From NCBI GenBank assembly GCA_963663525.2, contig CAXXHC010000004.1, positions 620,001 through 684,000 of the forward strand: a DNA stretch of 64,000 bases, read 5' to 3'. Shown piece after piece: positions 1 to 9,290 of this stretch. Positions within the stretch are counted from its first letter, which is position 1. Each line of letters opens with the position of its first letter. The position numbers and the translations under genes are program-made. This DNA is from G963663525 sp963663525 (GTDB lineage Bacteria; Myxococcota_A; SURF-8; G963663525). The notes beneath the pieces were generated by a model. The model did not search any database and was not told the DNA's origin. It saw only the letters and a program-made list of their open reading frames with translations.

Positions 1-712
1 AACGTGCCTTTGGAATCGTCGATGTAACAAACTCGTCGTTGGAACACACCGACAGCCGGATGCCGCGTGCGGCGGCGCATTGTTGCATGATTTCAAGCAG
101 TTCCAGCGCTTTAGCGGATTCCAGCACTTTTGGATGATGGCGTTTCGTCACGGTTTTGTGGCGTTCCGGGTCGGGGCGGCGATACTTGATTTCCAGTTCC
201 GGGGGCATCTGCTCGACGGTGCGAAGGTACGGTTCGACAAACGACACCAGCACCTGTTCCGTGACGCCTTCAAGGCTTCGTGCGAGGATTTCGAAGTGTT
301 TTAGATGCCAGTCGGCAGGGGTGATCGCCGAGACGACGATGGGGTCGTATCGCCACAGCAGGGTATCGGGTCCGGCGACGTCCGCCACGGCTTTCATCGT
401 TTCCAGCGAGCGGGCAACCTCCGGGCGGCGTGGCTCGAAACGGCGGGGCAGGCCGGTTAAAGTGTAATGGCAGACGTAAGGCCATTTCCGTTTCGCAAGC
501 GAGCGCAACACCGGCAAAAAAGGCCGTGCGTTGCGGGTCCAGAACACGAACCCGGCCACGTCCTCGGGAAGCAGCGAGACCCGATGATGTTCGGCGCTGA
601 AGGCGGTGCGATACTCGCAGAACCCGGCTTTGATGCGATTTTCGAACCACTTGCCGTAGTACGCGGGAAGATCGGTGCGGCGGCTGGCCGAAATGATCCG
701 GGGTGCGGTCAT
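1..712 (-). CDS. DUF1848 family protein (3' end cut off by window edge)
   Basis: The frame opens at ATG (712) and stays open to the left edge, so 237 codons are visible and the C-terminus is missing. The visible part has, in order, IISASRRTDLPAYYGKWF, VSLLPEDVAGFVFWTRN, YTLTGL and LLWRYDPIVV. This is the conserved order of the DUF1848 family, whose biochemical role is unknown; members often carry a C-terminal Cys cluster, which would lie outside the window. The gene begins 9 bp after the lytic transglycosylase stop, so the two are probably co-transcribed. The family call rests on motif recognition only. Confidence 0.85.
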   Translation of the reverse strand, partial: MTAPRIISASRRTDLPAYYGKWFENRIKAGFCEYRTAFSAEHHRVSLLPEDVAGFVFWTRNARPFLPVLRSLAKRKWPYVCHYTLTGLPRRFEPRRPEVARSLETMKAVADVAGPDTLLWRYDPIVVSAITPADWHLKHFEILARSLEGVTEQVLVSFVEPYLRTVEQMPPELEIKYRRPDPERHKTVTKRHHPKVLESAKALELLEIMQQCAAARGIRLSVCSNDEFVTSTIPKAR

Positions 713-721
713 GTCCGTGCC

Positions 722-3097
722 CTAGGGAATCATGCCGACGGCGGGCGTGGGCGACGCCTGAAGACTGTTGCCGATATCGAGGCCGATTTTATCCTCGGTG
801 TACAGGTAGCGGTACGTGCCGTACGTACGCAATACGCGCTTGGTATACAGGCGGGTTTCGCGGTAGGGAATCGACTCGATGAATTCGTCCAGCGCCATAT
901 CGGAATGTTCGCGAACCCAGCGGCCCACCGCCGCACTTCCTGCGTTGTACGAGGCGATGGCCAGCGGCAGGCGACCGTCCCATTCGCGCATCAGTTGACC
1001 CAGGTGAAAAGCTCCGAAGCGGATGGCGGTTTCCGGCTGTTTGAGGCTGTCGAATTCAAACGATTCCTCGCCGAGATCCCGCGCGATGGCGCGCCCGGTG
1101 CTTTCGATGATCTGCATCAGCCCCAGCGCTTTGGCCGGCGACATGACGTCGGCCTGGAACGAGCTTTCCTCACGCATGATAGCATGGACGAACCACGGCA
1201 CGATGCCGCTTTTCGCGGCGTTGGACTCGACGAGATCCCGGTACGGGCGCGGATAGGCCAGCAGCCAGAACGAGCGCTGGCCGGGGTGAGGCCAGGTAAA
1301 CGTCCAGTCTTTGTATTCGATGCGGGGAATCCAGTGGCTGAACTGGTAGTTTCCCACCCGGTTGAAACTCCACGAGGCGATCCAGGGCAGTGTGTCGGGA
1401 AATCCCGTGTGATTCAGCAGGTGTTTCCATTCGCGGCGGGCTTCGTATTCCAGGCCCAGTTCGGTGAATTCGATGGCGCGCCGCACACCTTGATTCGCGC
1501 GCTCTTTACGGATGTCCAGGTCGAGGTCATCACCGAGTTGAATCGAGACCCAGCGGGGATTTTTCTTCGTGATATCGGGACGTTCGAAGCCGCCTTCATC
1601 CAGCCGGGCCAACGCCTGCATTCCGTAGTAGCTCAGCGGAAAACGCTCGACGAGCGCTGTCCAGATCTTCGCGGCCTGGATCTCCTGGCCCTGTTTTGCC
1701 AGAATCCGGGCGTCCCAATAATAGGCTTGCTGGGCGTCTACGGTGTCGGGTTTGAGGCGTTGAATGCCGCGCAACACGGCTTGTGCACGGTCGTATTGTT
1801 CGCTTCGGTAGAGCGTCCATGCGGCGAACCACGCCGCGTTGTCGGCGTGCTTGCAGGTGGGGAAATCCTCGAACACACGGATGTAATGATCCACGGCGGC
1901 GCGTTCGTTTCCGGCGTTTTGATAGGCGCGTGCCGCGAGGTAGCGGGCGTCGCAGGCGAGGGGGTGTTTCGGGTAGGTGCCGAGGAAGCGGTCGGCTTCT
2001 CTAATGGCTTGATCGTACTCGTTTTTTCGAAGATGAGACCGGACGATCAGGTGCCGTGCACGGGCCCTGGCATCGCGCGTCGCTTGGGAGTTGAGCACCT
2101 GCTTTGCCAGGTAGATCGCATCCGTATAGCGCCGCGAACTGCTGCGATTCGAGAATTTGGCATTCGCCATGTCCAGCGTGATTTCACCCCGAAGGCGGCT
2201 GTTGGCGTTGCCTAGAAGGTTGCGGGCCGCGTTGTATTTCCGGTACGCCGACTTGTACCAGAATACCTTCATCAGGTCGTCGCCTTCTTTGCGTAACTGA
2301 TCGATATCCCGATACATTTTGTTCTTCGGTCGTCCATGAAGATATTGGTAGGCGCGTTGGCCGTAAGACGTTTCGGGAAAATCCTTGGCAAGTTTTTCAT
2401 ACATTTCCCGTGCGCGCGGATGGTTCAGACCGCGATAGATCTGACCCAACTCCCACAGTGCAATGCCCCTCATGGAGTGGTCCGGGTAGACCAGCAACAG
2501 TTGCTCGAACACGCCCGCCGCTTCCTCGGCGCGTTGAAGGCGCACCAGACATTCCCCTCGGCGGAACATCGCCTCGGTGTAAAAGCGGCTGTCTACGGGG
2601 ATTTTTTCGAGTAGGGATAGCGCGTCGTTCCAGCGGTTTTCCTGGATGGCTTGTTCCGCCAGTTTGTAATTCGCGTAGGGGGCGAGCAAAGGATAGGATT
2701 CGCTGAGTATTTTCCAATGCTCGATGGCTTCTTCCGGGCGGTTTACCCGGATGTACTCGTGGGCCAGTTTGAAGCGCAGTCGCGTGCGGCGCAATGGGTC
2801 CGGTTCTTCGGAGATGGCCGACCGGAGCAGCTCGATGCAGGGTTCGCGCTCGTTGATCGTCCTCCCGCAGGCGCTGGCCAGGGCGGAATCCTCAGCCACG
2901 TCCAGCAAGGGGCGGACGAGCAGATCTCCCAGCCGGGGGCTTGGGTTGAACGTGGAAATTTCAATGTTTTCAGAGGGTTCCGTCTCTTCTTGTGACTTTT
3001 CGACCGCATTCGGAGCGATCTCCGGGGCGGGTGTCGAAACGGCGAAAACGGAGAGCAGAAAGACTAACGTCAAAGCATTCATGGAATTGTTATTCAA
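722..3097 (-). CDS. slt: Soluble-type lytic murein transglycosylase with TPR-like repeats
   Basis: The 791-residue protein starts with a hydrophobic export signal (about residues 1-25). A long region of TPR-like helical repeats (about 90-500) follows, and then a C-terminal SLT goose-type lysozyme domain from about 631. The catalytic stretch is VHAIMREESSF with the expected Glu at about 644; GLMQIIESTG and ASYNAGSAAVGRW further mark the fold. It is expected to cleave the glycan strand of periplasmic murein with formation of 1,6-anhydro-MurNAc. Length and layout resemble Slt70 but with a longer helical part. A strong promoter lies 35 bp upstream and the DUF1848 gene follows after 9 bp. Confidence 0.92.
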   Translation of the reverse strand: MNNNSMNALTLVFLLSVFAVSTPAPEIAPNAVEKSQEETEPSENIEISTFNPSPRLGDLLVRPLLDVAEDSALASACGRTINEREPCIELLRSAISEEPDPLRRTRLRFKLAHEYIRVNRPEEAIEHWKILSESYPLLAPYANYKLAEQAIQENRWNDALSLLEKIPVDSRFYTEAMFRRGECLVRLQRAEEAAGVFEQLLLVYPDHSMRGIALWELGQIYRGLNHPRAREMYEKLAKDFPETSYGQRAYQYLHGRPKNKMYRDIDQLRKEGDDLMKVFWYKSAYRKYNAARNLLGNANSRLRGEITLDMANAKFSNRSSSRRYTDAIYLAKQVLNSQATRDARARARHLIVRSHLRKNEYDQAIREADRFLGTYPKHPLACDARYLAARAYQNAGNERAAVDHYIRVFEDFPTCKHADNAAWFAAWTLYRSEQYDRAQAVLRGIQRLKPDTVDAQQAYYWDARILAKQGQEIQAAKIWTALVERFPLSYYGMQALARLDEGGFERPDITKKNPRWVSIQLGDDLDLDIRKERANQGVRRAIEFTELGLEYEARREWKHLLNHTGFPDTLPWIASWSFNRVGNYQFSHWIPRIEYKDWTFTWPHPGQRSFWLLAYPRPYRDLVESNAAKSGIVPWFVHAIMREESSFQADVMSPAKALGLMQIIESTGRAIARDLGEESFEFDSLKQPETAIRFGAFHLGQLMREWDGRLPLAIASYNAGSAAVGRWVREHSDMALDEFIESIPYRETRLYTKRVLRTYGTYRYLYTEDKIGLDIGNSLQASPTPAVGMIP

Positions 3098-3132
3098 TGG
3101 AAAAAGGTTCGAGTCGATACGCGAATATTTTG

Positions 3133-3161
3133 ATTATAGCGTGGCTCGTGTCGCGATGCAA
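3133..3161 (-). promoter_or_regulatory. Sigma-70-type promoter of the lytic transglycosylase gene
   Basis: On the minus strand TTGCAT (3156-3161) is separated by 17 bp from a perfect TATAAT (3133-3138). The predicted transcript start near 3126 leaves a leader of about 29 nt before the ATG at 3097. Confidence 0.75.
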
Positions 3162-3350
3162 CGGATGCGAATTTTTTTCGGGGAAATGAGAATATTGGAC
3201 CCAATTGTTGTAGTGATTTCGGTCCTTTTCCGGCGGGCTTACGCCTCGTCGCTACAACTCTTTCGGTTCGTTCTTTGAATTTTCTAAAAATTTTAAATTA
3301 TCAACCCGGTACCTAAAACATGCCGGATGTCTACCGAGCAAAATCATCTA

Positions 3351-3436
3351 CGCTCATCCCGAGTAGGCGACGTAAGTCGCCGTATCGAGGGACCCTTCGA
3401 TACAATTTCGCTTCGCGAAATCACTCAGGGTGAGCG
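3351..3436. repeat. REP-like nested palindrome
   Basis: Outer arms 3351-3364 and 3423-3436 pair at 12 of 14 positions. Inside lie a perfect GGCGAC/GTCGCC hairpin with a GTAA loop (3366-3381) and a second stem, TATCGAGGG against CCCTTCGATA. The nested hairpins look like a repetitive extragenic palindrome or a dead miniature element; no second copy was found in this window. Confidence 0.5.
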
Positions 3437-3640
3437 ATGAAAAGCCTTGGGTTTTAAGTGCCAGTTTAATCGTGCTATTTGATTTTTGCGATAGACAGCA
3501 CTGGAAACAAGGTGTGGCATGGGCTAAGCGAAGCTTGCCCGTGTACGAACGATGTCCATGGGCAAGCTGCGGTTAGCCACCCTTCCGAAGTCGCTTGAAA
3601 TCTCTTCGGAGGACTTTTCAGGGAGGTCCGTCATTTTGGT

Positions 3641-5866
3641 TCAATTGCTCTCCGACAACCCTAGGCATTCTTCGCGCGACGTATCGACTTCATACGTTGC
3701 GAGCCGATGGGATGTCCCCTGGTGCAAAGGCGGCATCGAAATGCGTTGTCCTCCTTTGTACGGTCTGGCGCGGAAGTCCAATTCATCTAGCAATTTCAGA
3801 CAGTTCGAACTCCAACGCGTGGGAGTTTCCGGTGCGGCTTCGGCGGTTTGCACGTAAATCAGACAGTGGTCCTTATTCACGGTTGGCAGGTCGTTTCCGT
3901 TCATTTTTGCAGTGCGCACGGTTTTTTCACGCAGATTCCACATCTGCCGGATTCTGGGGGTTCCGGATTTTTCACCGACCGGCCACGCCGTCTGGAGGAA
4001 GGTGCAGCCGGGATGACGTTCCGCCACATCCAGCATGGTGCGCACCATGATCTGGTTGTCGGAATCGAGGGTCCAGCCTCCGTTTTCGTAGGGGGCGATG
4101 CTTTCGGAAACCTCACGTGGAGTTTCAAGCAATTCCCGCCAGGAGGGGTAGTCGATCGCGACAAAGAGCCCCAACACCGCCAGAGCGGACCAACGCGCCG
4201 TTCGCGGTCCGAAGCGCCGCAACGCGCGTTCCAGCATACCGACTCCGTGCAAACCGAAGAGCGTGAACGCGCCGAGCAACATACCGAGCAATCGTAGCAG
4301 GTCGTGGGTCTGCCTGTGTCCTGCGTTGAAATAGAGTGTCACGAGAAACAGGCAGGAGATCGGCTGCAGCAGCCAGCGTTCCCAGCGCAGCAGTGCTCCG
4401 ACCGCTCCCAGGGCGGCCAGCACGCCGAACCCCGGCGGAATGACTAGAAAAACCGCCTTCAGGGATTCGCCGACCCTTTCCCACGGGCCACTTGAAAAGA
4501 GGGAAAAAGCGTTCAATGCCTCGATGAGCCACGCCGCCTGCGACGCGCGAAAATGGGTCTCGATGGAAGGAATCGCGACGTGTTTCACAACTATCTCGTA
4601 GGCCAGAAAGGCCGCCAGCACGGCGACAATCACGAGGAGCACCCATGCCAGCGCACGAGGTTTTCGCGCAAATATGTCACGAATTTTCCCGCGTGCTTTC
4701 TCGATGCGTTCTTCTCCGCACAGATAGGCAAACGCGTAGATGACGAGCGCAAGCCCTCCGAGCACTGCCAGTTCCTGGCGCGTGAACCATGCCAGGAGTG
4801 TCACCGCCAGGAGGCCGGAAAAGCCGAATGAAAACAAGCGGATCGAGCGTGCGCGCGCCGGAGGGCAGGCTTCGACCAGGGCCGCGCCCGAAAACGTCAA
4901 GAACATCGCGAACTGGGACGGGAACTCGGAAAACGCCGGAATTCGGAACGACGGAAACGTGGCGATCAATGCCGTAAAAAACGCCGCTTCCGGGATGGAA
5001 TATGAGCGGCGGCGGCAGAACCCGAAAAGAAGCGCCACGTTCACGAAGGCGAAAAACAGGTTCGCCGCCACTACGATCCGCAACGGGGCGACACCCTCCG
5101 GAGCGAGATGGATCAGCGAATTCCAACAAACCCCGCAATGCACCGCTTTTCCGAGCACCATATCCGGTATCTCCGCCCAGCCGACCACGTGAATGGGAGT
5201 GATCCAGGACACCGGGAGGAGTTTCAGCGCTCCGACGAACCAGGCCGCCACGGCCAGCAGCGCGAACACGGAAAGCCGTCGCCATCCCCTGTTTCGTGTA
5301 GATCTTTCGGAGGAATGTCCGGGGGCGGCGAACGCCAGGGCGACCATCAAATAGACAAACAGTACCGCGCACAGAGCCCCCCACGCAGGGGCGTGAGATT
5401 CCGAAGAGGACAGGGAAGAGGAGTCGTGGGGGAGGGATGCGAGGGTTGAGTTCCGTGACGAAATCGCATGGAACGAAAGCGGCAGGTTCGTGACGAATGC
5501 ATCCCAGTCGATTGCGTTTGCTTCGGGGCGGGACGTTCGGTCGGCGAGACATTCGGCGCGAAGAACCGGCGAGTCTTTTTGAGCGATGGACAGGCGCAGG
5601 ACCGTGGTTCCCGTTGCCGTTGTCAGCGTGAGTTCGGCTTTGTGTTTCTGGATGGAAAGCGTGTAGCTTTCGAGTGGTTCGTTGAAAAATGCTTTGGTTC
5701 TGGTCTCAAGCGCCTTTTCCAGCGTGGAAGCATTTTCTTCCCGCATCGGATTGAAGACGAATTCCGTCGCCGATTCGGGGTTCGTGTTTTGCGCTCCCGA
5801 AACGGACGGAATCGTGACGAGCAAAAAAACAGCGATTTTCACAAGCGCTTTCACGAATCTTCTCAT
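3641..5866 (-). CDS. Large polytopic membrane protein of unknown function
   Basis: This 741-residue protein has an N-terminal signal-like segment (about 1-25), a polar region to about 160, then many hydrophobic helices to about 590. A soluble C-terminal domain of about 150 residues follows, including QIMVRTMLDVAERHPGC and LIYVQTA. The layout resembles GT-C-fold membrane glycosyltransferases or O-antigen-related membrane proteins, but I see no diagnostic DE/DD motif and make no functional call. It lies 56 bp downstream of lpxK on the same strand, so a link to envelope biogenesis is possible by position only. Confidence 0.75.
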   Translation of the reverse strand: MRRFVKALVKIAVFLLVTIPSVSGAQNTNPESATEFVFNPMREENASTLEKALETRTKAFFNEPLESYTLSIQKHKAELTLTTATGTTVLRLSIAQKDSPVLRAECLADRTSRPEANAIDWDAFVTNLPLSFHAISSRNSTLASLPHDSSSLSSSESHAPAWGALCAVLFVYLMVALAFAAPGHSSERSTRNRGWRRLSVFALLAVAAWFVGALKLLPVSWITPIHVVGWAEIPDMVLGKAVHCGVCWNSLIHLAPEGVAPLRIVVAANLFFAFVNVALLFGFCRRRSYSIPEAAFFTALIATFPSFRIPAFSEFPSQFAMFLTFSGAALVEACPPARARSIRLFSFGFSGLLAVTLLAWFTRQELAVLGGLALVIYAFAYLCGEERIEKARGKIRDIFARKPRALAWVLLVIVAVLAAFLAYEIVVKHVAIPSIETHFRASQAAWLIEALNAFSLFSSGPWERVGESLKAVFLVIPPGFGVLAALGAVGALLRWERWLLQPISCLFLVTLYFNAGHRQTHDLLRLLGMLLGAFTLFGLHGVGMLERALRRFGPRTARWSALAVLGLFVAIDYPSWRELLETPREVSESIAPYENGGWTLDSDNQIMVRTMLDVAERHPGCTFLQTAWPVGEKSGTPRIRQMWNLREKTVRTAKMNGNDLPTVNKDHCLIYVQTAEAAPETPTRWSSNCLKLLDELDFRARPYKGGQRISMPPLHQGTSHRLATYEVDTSREECLGLSESN

Positions 5867-5922
5867 CGGTTGGCTGTGTTCATCGAATGGGGGACATTTT
5901 CTTCTGTAGGTTGAAAATGTGG

Positions 5923-6981
5923 CTAAAAACCGCAGGTTTCGTGGATGATCTCCATCAGCTTTTCGGCACCCGACAGGACTTTCACCCTCACACGCAATTC
6001 GAGCACCGGCATGGGCCAGCCGGAACTGTTTTCGACCCGTACCGCGTCTTTTTCGGTCGTAATCAGCGCCGTGGCACCCGCCAACCGTGCCTTGCGGAAC
6101 AGCCGCTCCATTTCCCGTCTCGAATACACGTGGTGGTCCGGAAAAGCCTTCGTCCCGACGAGAGTTGCGCCGTATTCTCTCAAGGTGTCGAAAAAGCTGT
6201 CTGGGGTGCCGATCGCGCAGAAGGCGAACACGTTGCGGTTGGCGATCTGGGATACGGAACAGGACGTGTTATCCACGAGATTGCAGACTTTCCTTGCTTC
6301 GTAACGGCTTGTAACCACAAGAGAATTCGGTGCAATCGCGGCGATGCGGTCGAGATCGACGCAGTGGGAGCCATCTTCCATGCAGCGTGTGATCCAGATG
6401 ACGTCTGCCTGGGCGAGGTTTTCCACCGGTTCGCGCAACGGACCGGCGGGGAAAAGTTCCAGTGTATGCGGATCTCTCGTGCCATCGATCAGGACGATAT
6501 CGAGATCCCGGTGCAGGCCCATGTGCTGGAAACCGTCGTCCAGCAGAAAGACGTCGGCGGGGGTGCGCTGGAGCGCCATCATGCCGCAACGGTAGCGGTC
6601 GATTCCCACGTGAACCGAGATGTTTTCCAAGTTCTGGTAGGCGAGCATCACCGGCTCGTCGCCGAAAATCTTGCAGGCGTCGGAATCCAAGCGTCGGGCG
6701 CGGGGAAGAGTAAGGTAGTCGCGCGGGGAGCGTCGACGGTAGCCTCGGCTGAGCACCGCCACGTGGCCGTTGGGAGCCAGTTGCTGGGCGAGAAAAATCA
6801 CCACGGGGGTTTTTCCCGTACCGCCCACGCTGAGATTGCCCACCGAAATCACCGGACGAGGCAGGTACAGCCTCGGCTGTTTGCCTTCGTGATAGGCGTG
6901 CCGTCTGGCGTTGACGATGCCTTTGTACCAGTCGGAAACCGGCCCCAACACTGAATTATACCAACGACTCGTCCCAGACAC
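5923..6981 (-). CDS. lpxK: Tetraacyldisaccharide 4'-kinase (lipid A 4'-kinase)
   Basis: LpxK phosphorylates the 4' position of tetraacyldisaccharide-1-phosphate at the inner membrane in lipid A synthesis. The sequence has the Walker A stretch ISVGNLSVGGTGKTP near the N-terminus, AVLSRGYRR, and the family block FLLDDGFQHMGLHRDLDIVL. I chose the GTG at 6981 because AAGGAG lies 9 nt upstream; the frame remains open to an earlier GTG at 7017, which has no good ribosome-binding site. This gives 352 residues and a 26-bp overlap with the end of waaA, a sign of coupling. The neighbouring Kdo transferase supports the call. Confidence 0.93.
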   Translation of the reverse strand: MSGTSRWYNSVLGPVSDWYKGIVNARRHAYHEGKQPRLYLPRPVISVGNLSVGGTGKTPVVIFLAQQLAPNGHVAVLSRGYRRRSPRDYLTLPRARRLDSDACKIFGDEPVMLAYQNLENISVHVGIDRYRCGMMALQRTPADVFLLDDGFQHMGLHRDLDIVLIDGTRDPHTLELFPAGPLREPVENLAQADVIWITRCMEDGSHCVDLDRIAAIAPNSLVVTSRYEARKVCNLVDNTSCSVSQIANRNVFAFCAIGTPDSFFDTLREYGATLVGTKAFPDHHVYSRREMERLFRKARLAGATALITTEKDAVRVENSSGWPMPVLELRVRVKVLSGAEKLMEIIHETCGF

Positions 6982-8269
6982 AGGGATCTTCTCCTTCAAG
7001 CGCCTGCTTTGCCGCACGAACGTTTCGTTCGGCGGCTCCCTTGCGACCTCGAACCGTGATCCAACACAACCTGACCGCCCGGTCCACGTCTTTCCGATTT
7101 TCCAACACGAGCATGATTTTGCGGGCGATGTCGTCCGCCTGCGTCACGAAACTGCCTGCATCGTACTGATCTATCATAGCACACCAAGCTGCCCAGTTCG
7201 TGCAATATTTTCCAAAAAGCACGGGACAACCCTTCGCGAGAGGTTCGAGTACGTTGTGCCCGCCCACGCCTTCGAACAAACTGCCGCCGACGAAGGTCGC
7301 CGACGCCCTTTCGTACCAGGAAACCAACTCGCCCATCCGGTCGAGCACCAACACCTCCGGCGGCTCGGAAAGTTCGGCGCGGGACACCGTTTCGGCCCGC
7401 AGATGCATCCGTTGGGCCATTTCCAACACGTCGCCGCAGCGATGAAGATGACGCGGAGCCACGAGCATTTTCAGTCGGGGTTCGTTTCGTTTCGCGATCT
7501 TGAATGCCTCGAAAAGGATTTTTTCCTCTCCGGCGTGGGTCGATCCGGCGACGAATAGCGGCGTGTCGTCGTCGGCATCGGTTCGGGAGTTTCCTGCGCC
7601 GGGTGGGGAGTCGTCCAGGGCGTCCAGGCGCATTTCCCCATGTATGGCCATGTGTTCCAGGGGGATTCCCGCTTCGTGCAGGTGGGCCAGGTCGTTTTCC
7701 TCCCGCACGAACCATCGTGGATGCCGCGCCACTGCGGGATAGCGTCGGGCCAGCAGCCGTACCCCGGAAACGGACGTCTTCGACAGCCGGGCGTTGGCGA
7801 CCTGGACGGGAATCGAACGGGCTTCGGCCAGGGAGATCAGTCCCGGCCACAACTCGCGTTCCACGAGCACGATCAACTCGGGCTGCAATCCGTCCAGAAT
7901 CCTCCGAAGCGCCGGGGGGAGATCGAAAGGAAACAGGGCTGTGGCGTCGGGCGAGGTTTCAAGACGCCGGGCGCGGGACAGACCGGCGAGGGTGTTGCAG
8001 GTCACGAACAGGAAGAGGTCGGGGTAAATCTCCTTGAGTCGCGTGGCATACTCTTCTAGCACCGACACTTCCCCGACCGAGGCGGCGTGCACCCAGATAC
8101 GCGGCCCTTTTCCTTGTGTGGAATGATTCCAGACGGGATACAGGCGGCTGTGGAGTTCTTCCCGCAACCTCGGATGCGCCGACGCCAGCGAGGCCAGCAG
8201 GGGCCGCAAAAGACCCGCCACGCGGTATTCTACGGGCAAAGAGGAAGTCGCCCGCTTCGCACCAGCCAT
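6956..8269 (-). CDS. waaA: 3-deoxy-D-manno-octulosonic acid (Kdo) transferase
   Basis: WaaA (KdtA) transfers Kdo from CMP-Kdo to the lipid A precursor on the inner membrane. Recognisable blocks are IWVHAASVGEVS, LVERELWPGLI, QVANARLSKTS and HGEMRLDAL, then a C-terminal nucleotide-sugar half with LAPRHLHR-type and SLFEGVGGHNVLEPLAKG sequences. Its length (437 residues) is normal for the family. The ATG follows directly on the stop codon of the lipase gene upstream (TGA then ATG with no gap), and its 3' end overlaps lpxK, so the three genes form one operon. How many Kdo residues it adds cannot be read from sequence. Confidence 0.94.
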   Translation of the reverse strand: MAGAKRATSSLPVEYRVAGLLRPLLASLASAHPRLREELHSRLYPVWNHSTQGKGPRIWVHAASVGEVSVLEEYATRLKEIYPDLFLFVTCNTLAGLSRARRLETSPDATALFPFDLPPALRRILDGLQPELIVLVERELWPGLISLAEARSIPVQVANARLSKTSVSGVRLLARRYPAVARHPRWFVREENDLAHLHEAGIPLEHMAIHGEMRLDALDDSPPGAGNSRTDADDDTPLFVAGSTHAGEEKILFEAFKIAKRNEPRLKMLVAPRHLHRCGDVLEMAQRMHLRAETVSRAELSEPPEVLVLDRMGELVSWYERASATFVGGSLFEGVGGHNVLEPLAKGCPVLFGKYCTNWAAWCAMIDQYDAGSFVTQADDIARKIMLVLENRKDVDRAVRLCWITVRGRKGAAERNVRAAKQALEGEDPCVWDESLV

Positions 8270-9178
8270 TCAGCCCTCGCTTGCAGACACGACGGGGGAC
8301 GTTTCCGACCCATCGGTCGCTTTCTCGAACGAAGACGAATAGATAAGCTTTTCCAGGTTGTCGGTGATCTCCGTCGCCACCTGCAGGCGCGTGTGACCGT
8401 AGCCTTCGAGGCGATGGTTTTGCGCCCCCTCCAGTTTGGAGGTGGTGAACGGCAGGACGTAGTTGTCGTGCACCGAATAAAAACTGTGGAATTCCACCTC
8501 TTTGTATCGGTCGCGCCGTTCGAGATCGCGATAGAATTCGGTGTTGAGCTTCATTTGCCGTCCGTTGCGACTATGGGACAGCACGGCGAGGCGCGTTCCG
8601 TGGTGCGGCGAGCCCAGGGAAATCGCCTTTTCGACCCGTTCGGGACCGTATTCGGCGAGGTAATTGCGGATAATCAGCCCGCCCATGGAGTGTCCCACCA
8701 GCACCACTTTATCGTGACCCGTCATGCGGCAGATCATCTCGACGCGCTCGTGCACCTGGGCGTGATAGGCGGAAATCGAGGCGAAAACCGGATGTAGGCT
8801 CATCGTGTATAATCGCCTGTTTTTCCTGCGGTTTTTCAGTTGTCGGATCATCGGCCACCAGCAGGAGCCGTTCATCATCCAGCCGTGCACGAACAACACC
8901 GGCGGTGCTTCGTTGCCCAAGTCGGCGTTGGTTTTCTCGTTGCGCAGCCCCAGCCATCCAAGGGGAAGCAGGGCGATCAGCCAGGCGCTGGCCAGTCCTT
9001 CGGCGATCCAGGCTTCGATCCACCCGCTGGGAGCTTCTTTCAACTCCTCGTCGAATTCTCCCGTCTGAATGCGGTTGGCGGTGTCGAACCAGAGCATGAA
9101 AAACAGAAAACCCGAAATCACGAGATGCACGGCGACGTAGATCACCGCTACGGCCAGAATCGTTCCGAAAAAGCCCAT
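8270..9178 (-). CDS. Membrane-anchored alpha/beta hydrolase, lipase-like
   Basis: The 302-residue protein begins with two hydrophobic stretches (about 5-30 and 60-80). A hydrolase domain follows with the oxyanion-hole strand PPVLFVHGWMMNG, the nucleophile elbow VVLVGHSMGGL (Ser in GHSMG) and LGSPHHGTRLA, which is typical of triacylglycerol lipases and PGAP1-like enzymes. A late His in GYGHTRL is a good candidate for the triad. It is the first gene of the waaA-lpxK operon. A role in envelope lipid turnover is plausible from context, but the substrate is unknown. Confidence 0.85.
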   Translation of the reverse strand: MGFFGTILAVAVIYVAVHLVISGFLFFMLWFDTANRIQTGEFDEELKEAPSGWIEAWIAEGLASAWLIALLPLGWLGLRNEKTNADLGNEAPPVLFVHGWMMNGSCWWPMIRQLKNRRKNRRLYTMSLHPVFASISAYHAQVHERVEMICRMTGHDKVVLVGHSMGGLIIRNYLAEYGPERVEKAISLGSPHHGTRLAVLSHSRNGRQMKLNTEFYRDLERRDRYKEVEFHSFYSVHDNYVLPFTTSKLEGAQNHRLEGYGHTRLQVATEITDNLEKLIYSSSFEKATDGSETSPVVSASEG

Positions 9179-9244
9179 CGTTTCTTTCTCCGTTCGTCGT
9201 CGGTCACGTCACGTTTTCGAGGGAATCCCCCTCGCAGGCTCCAT

Positions 9245-9283
9245 AGTAGCCAAGAACGTGCAAAGCACAAGTTCTTGGCTACT
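9245..9283. repeat. Long perfect hairpin next to the element cluster
   Basis: A perfect 13-bp stem (9245-9257 with 9271-9283) is extended by an inner GTGC/GCAC stem around an AAA loop. It abuts the inserted elements starting at 9291. It has no U-run and no gene ends here, so a simple terminator is unlikely. Confidence 0.5.
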
Positions 9284-9290
9284 TATGAAG

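Larger units (their letters stand above)
3098..3640. other. Intergenic region without a recognisable gene
   Basis: The right part lies between the two minus-strand genes and holds only the slt promoter and the REP-like palindrome at 3351-3436. Short open frames here show no signal, motif or ribosome-binding site that would support a gene. Confidence 0.6.

Noticed and set aside
467..2215. 582-codon open frame on the plus strand
   Set aside because: It runs antisense through the lytic transglycosylase gene and has no recognisable motif.
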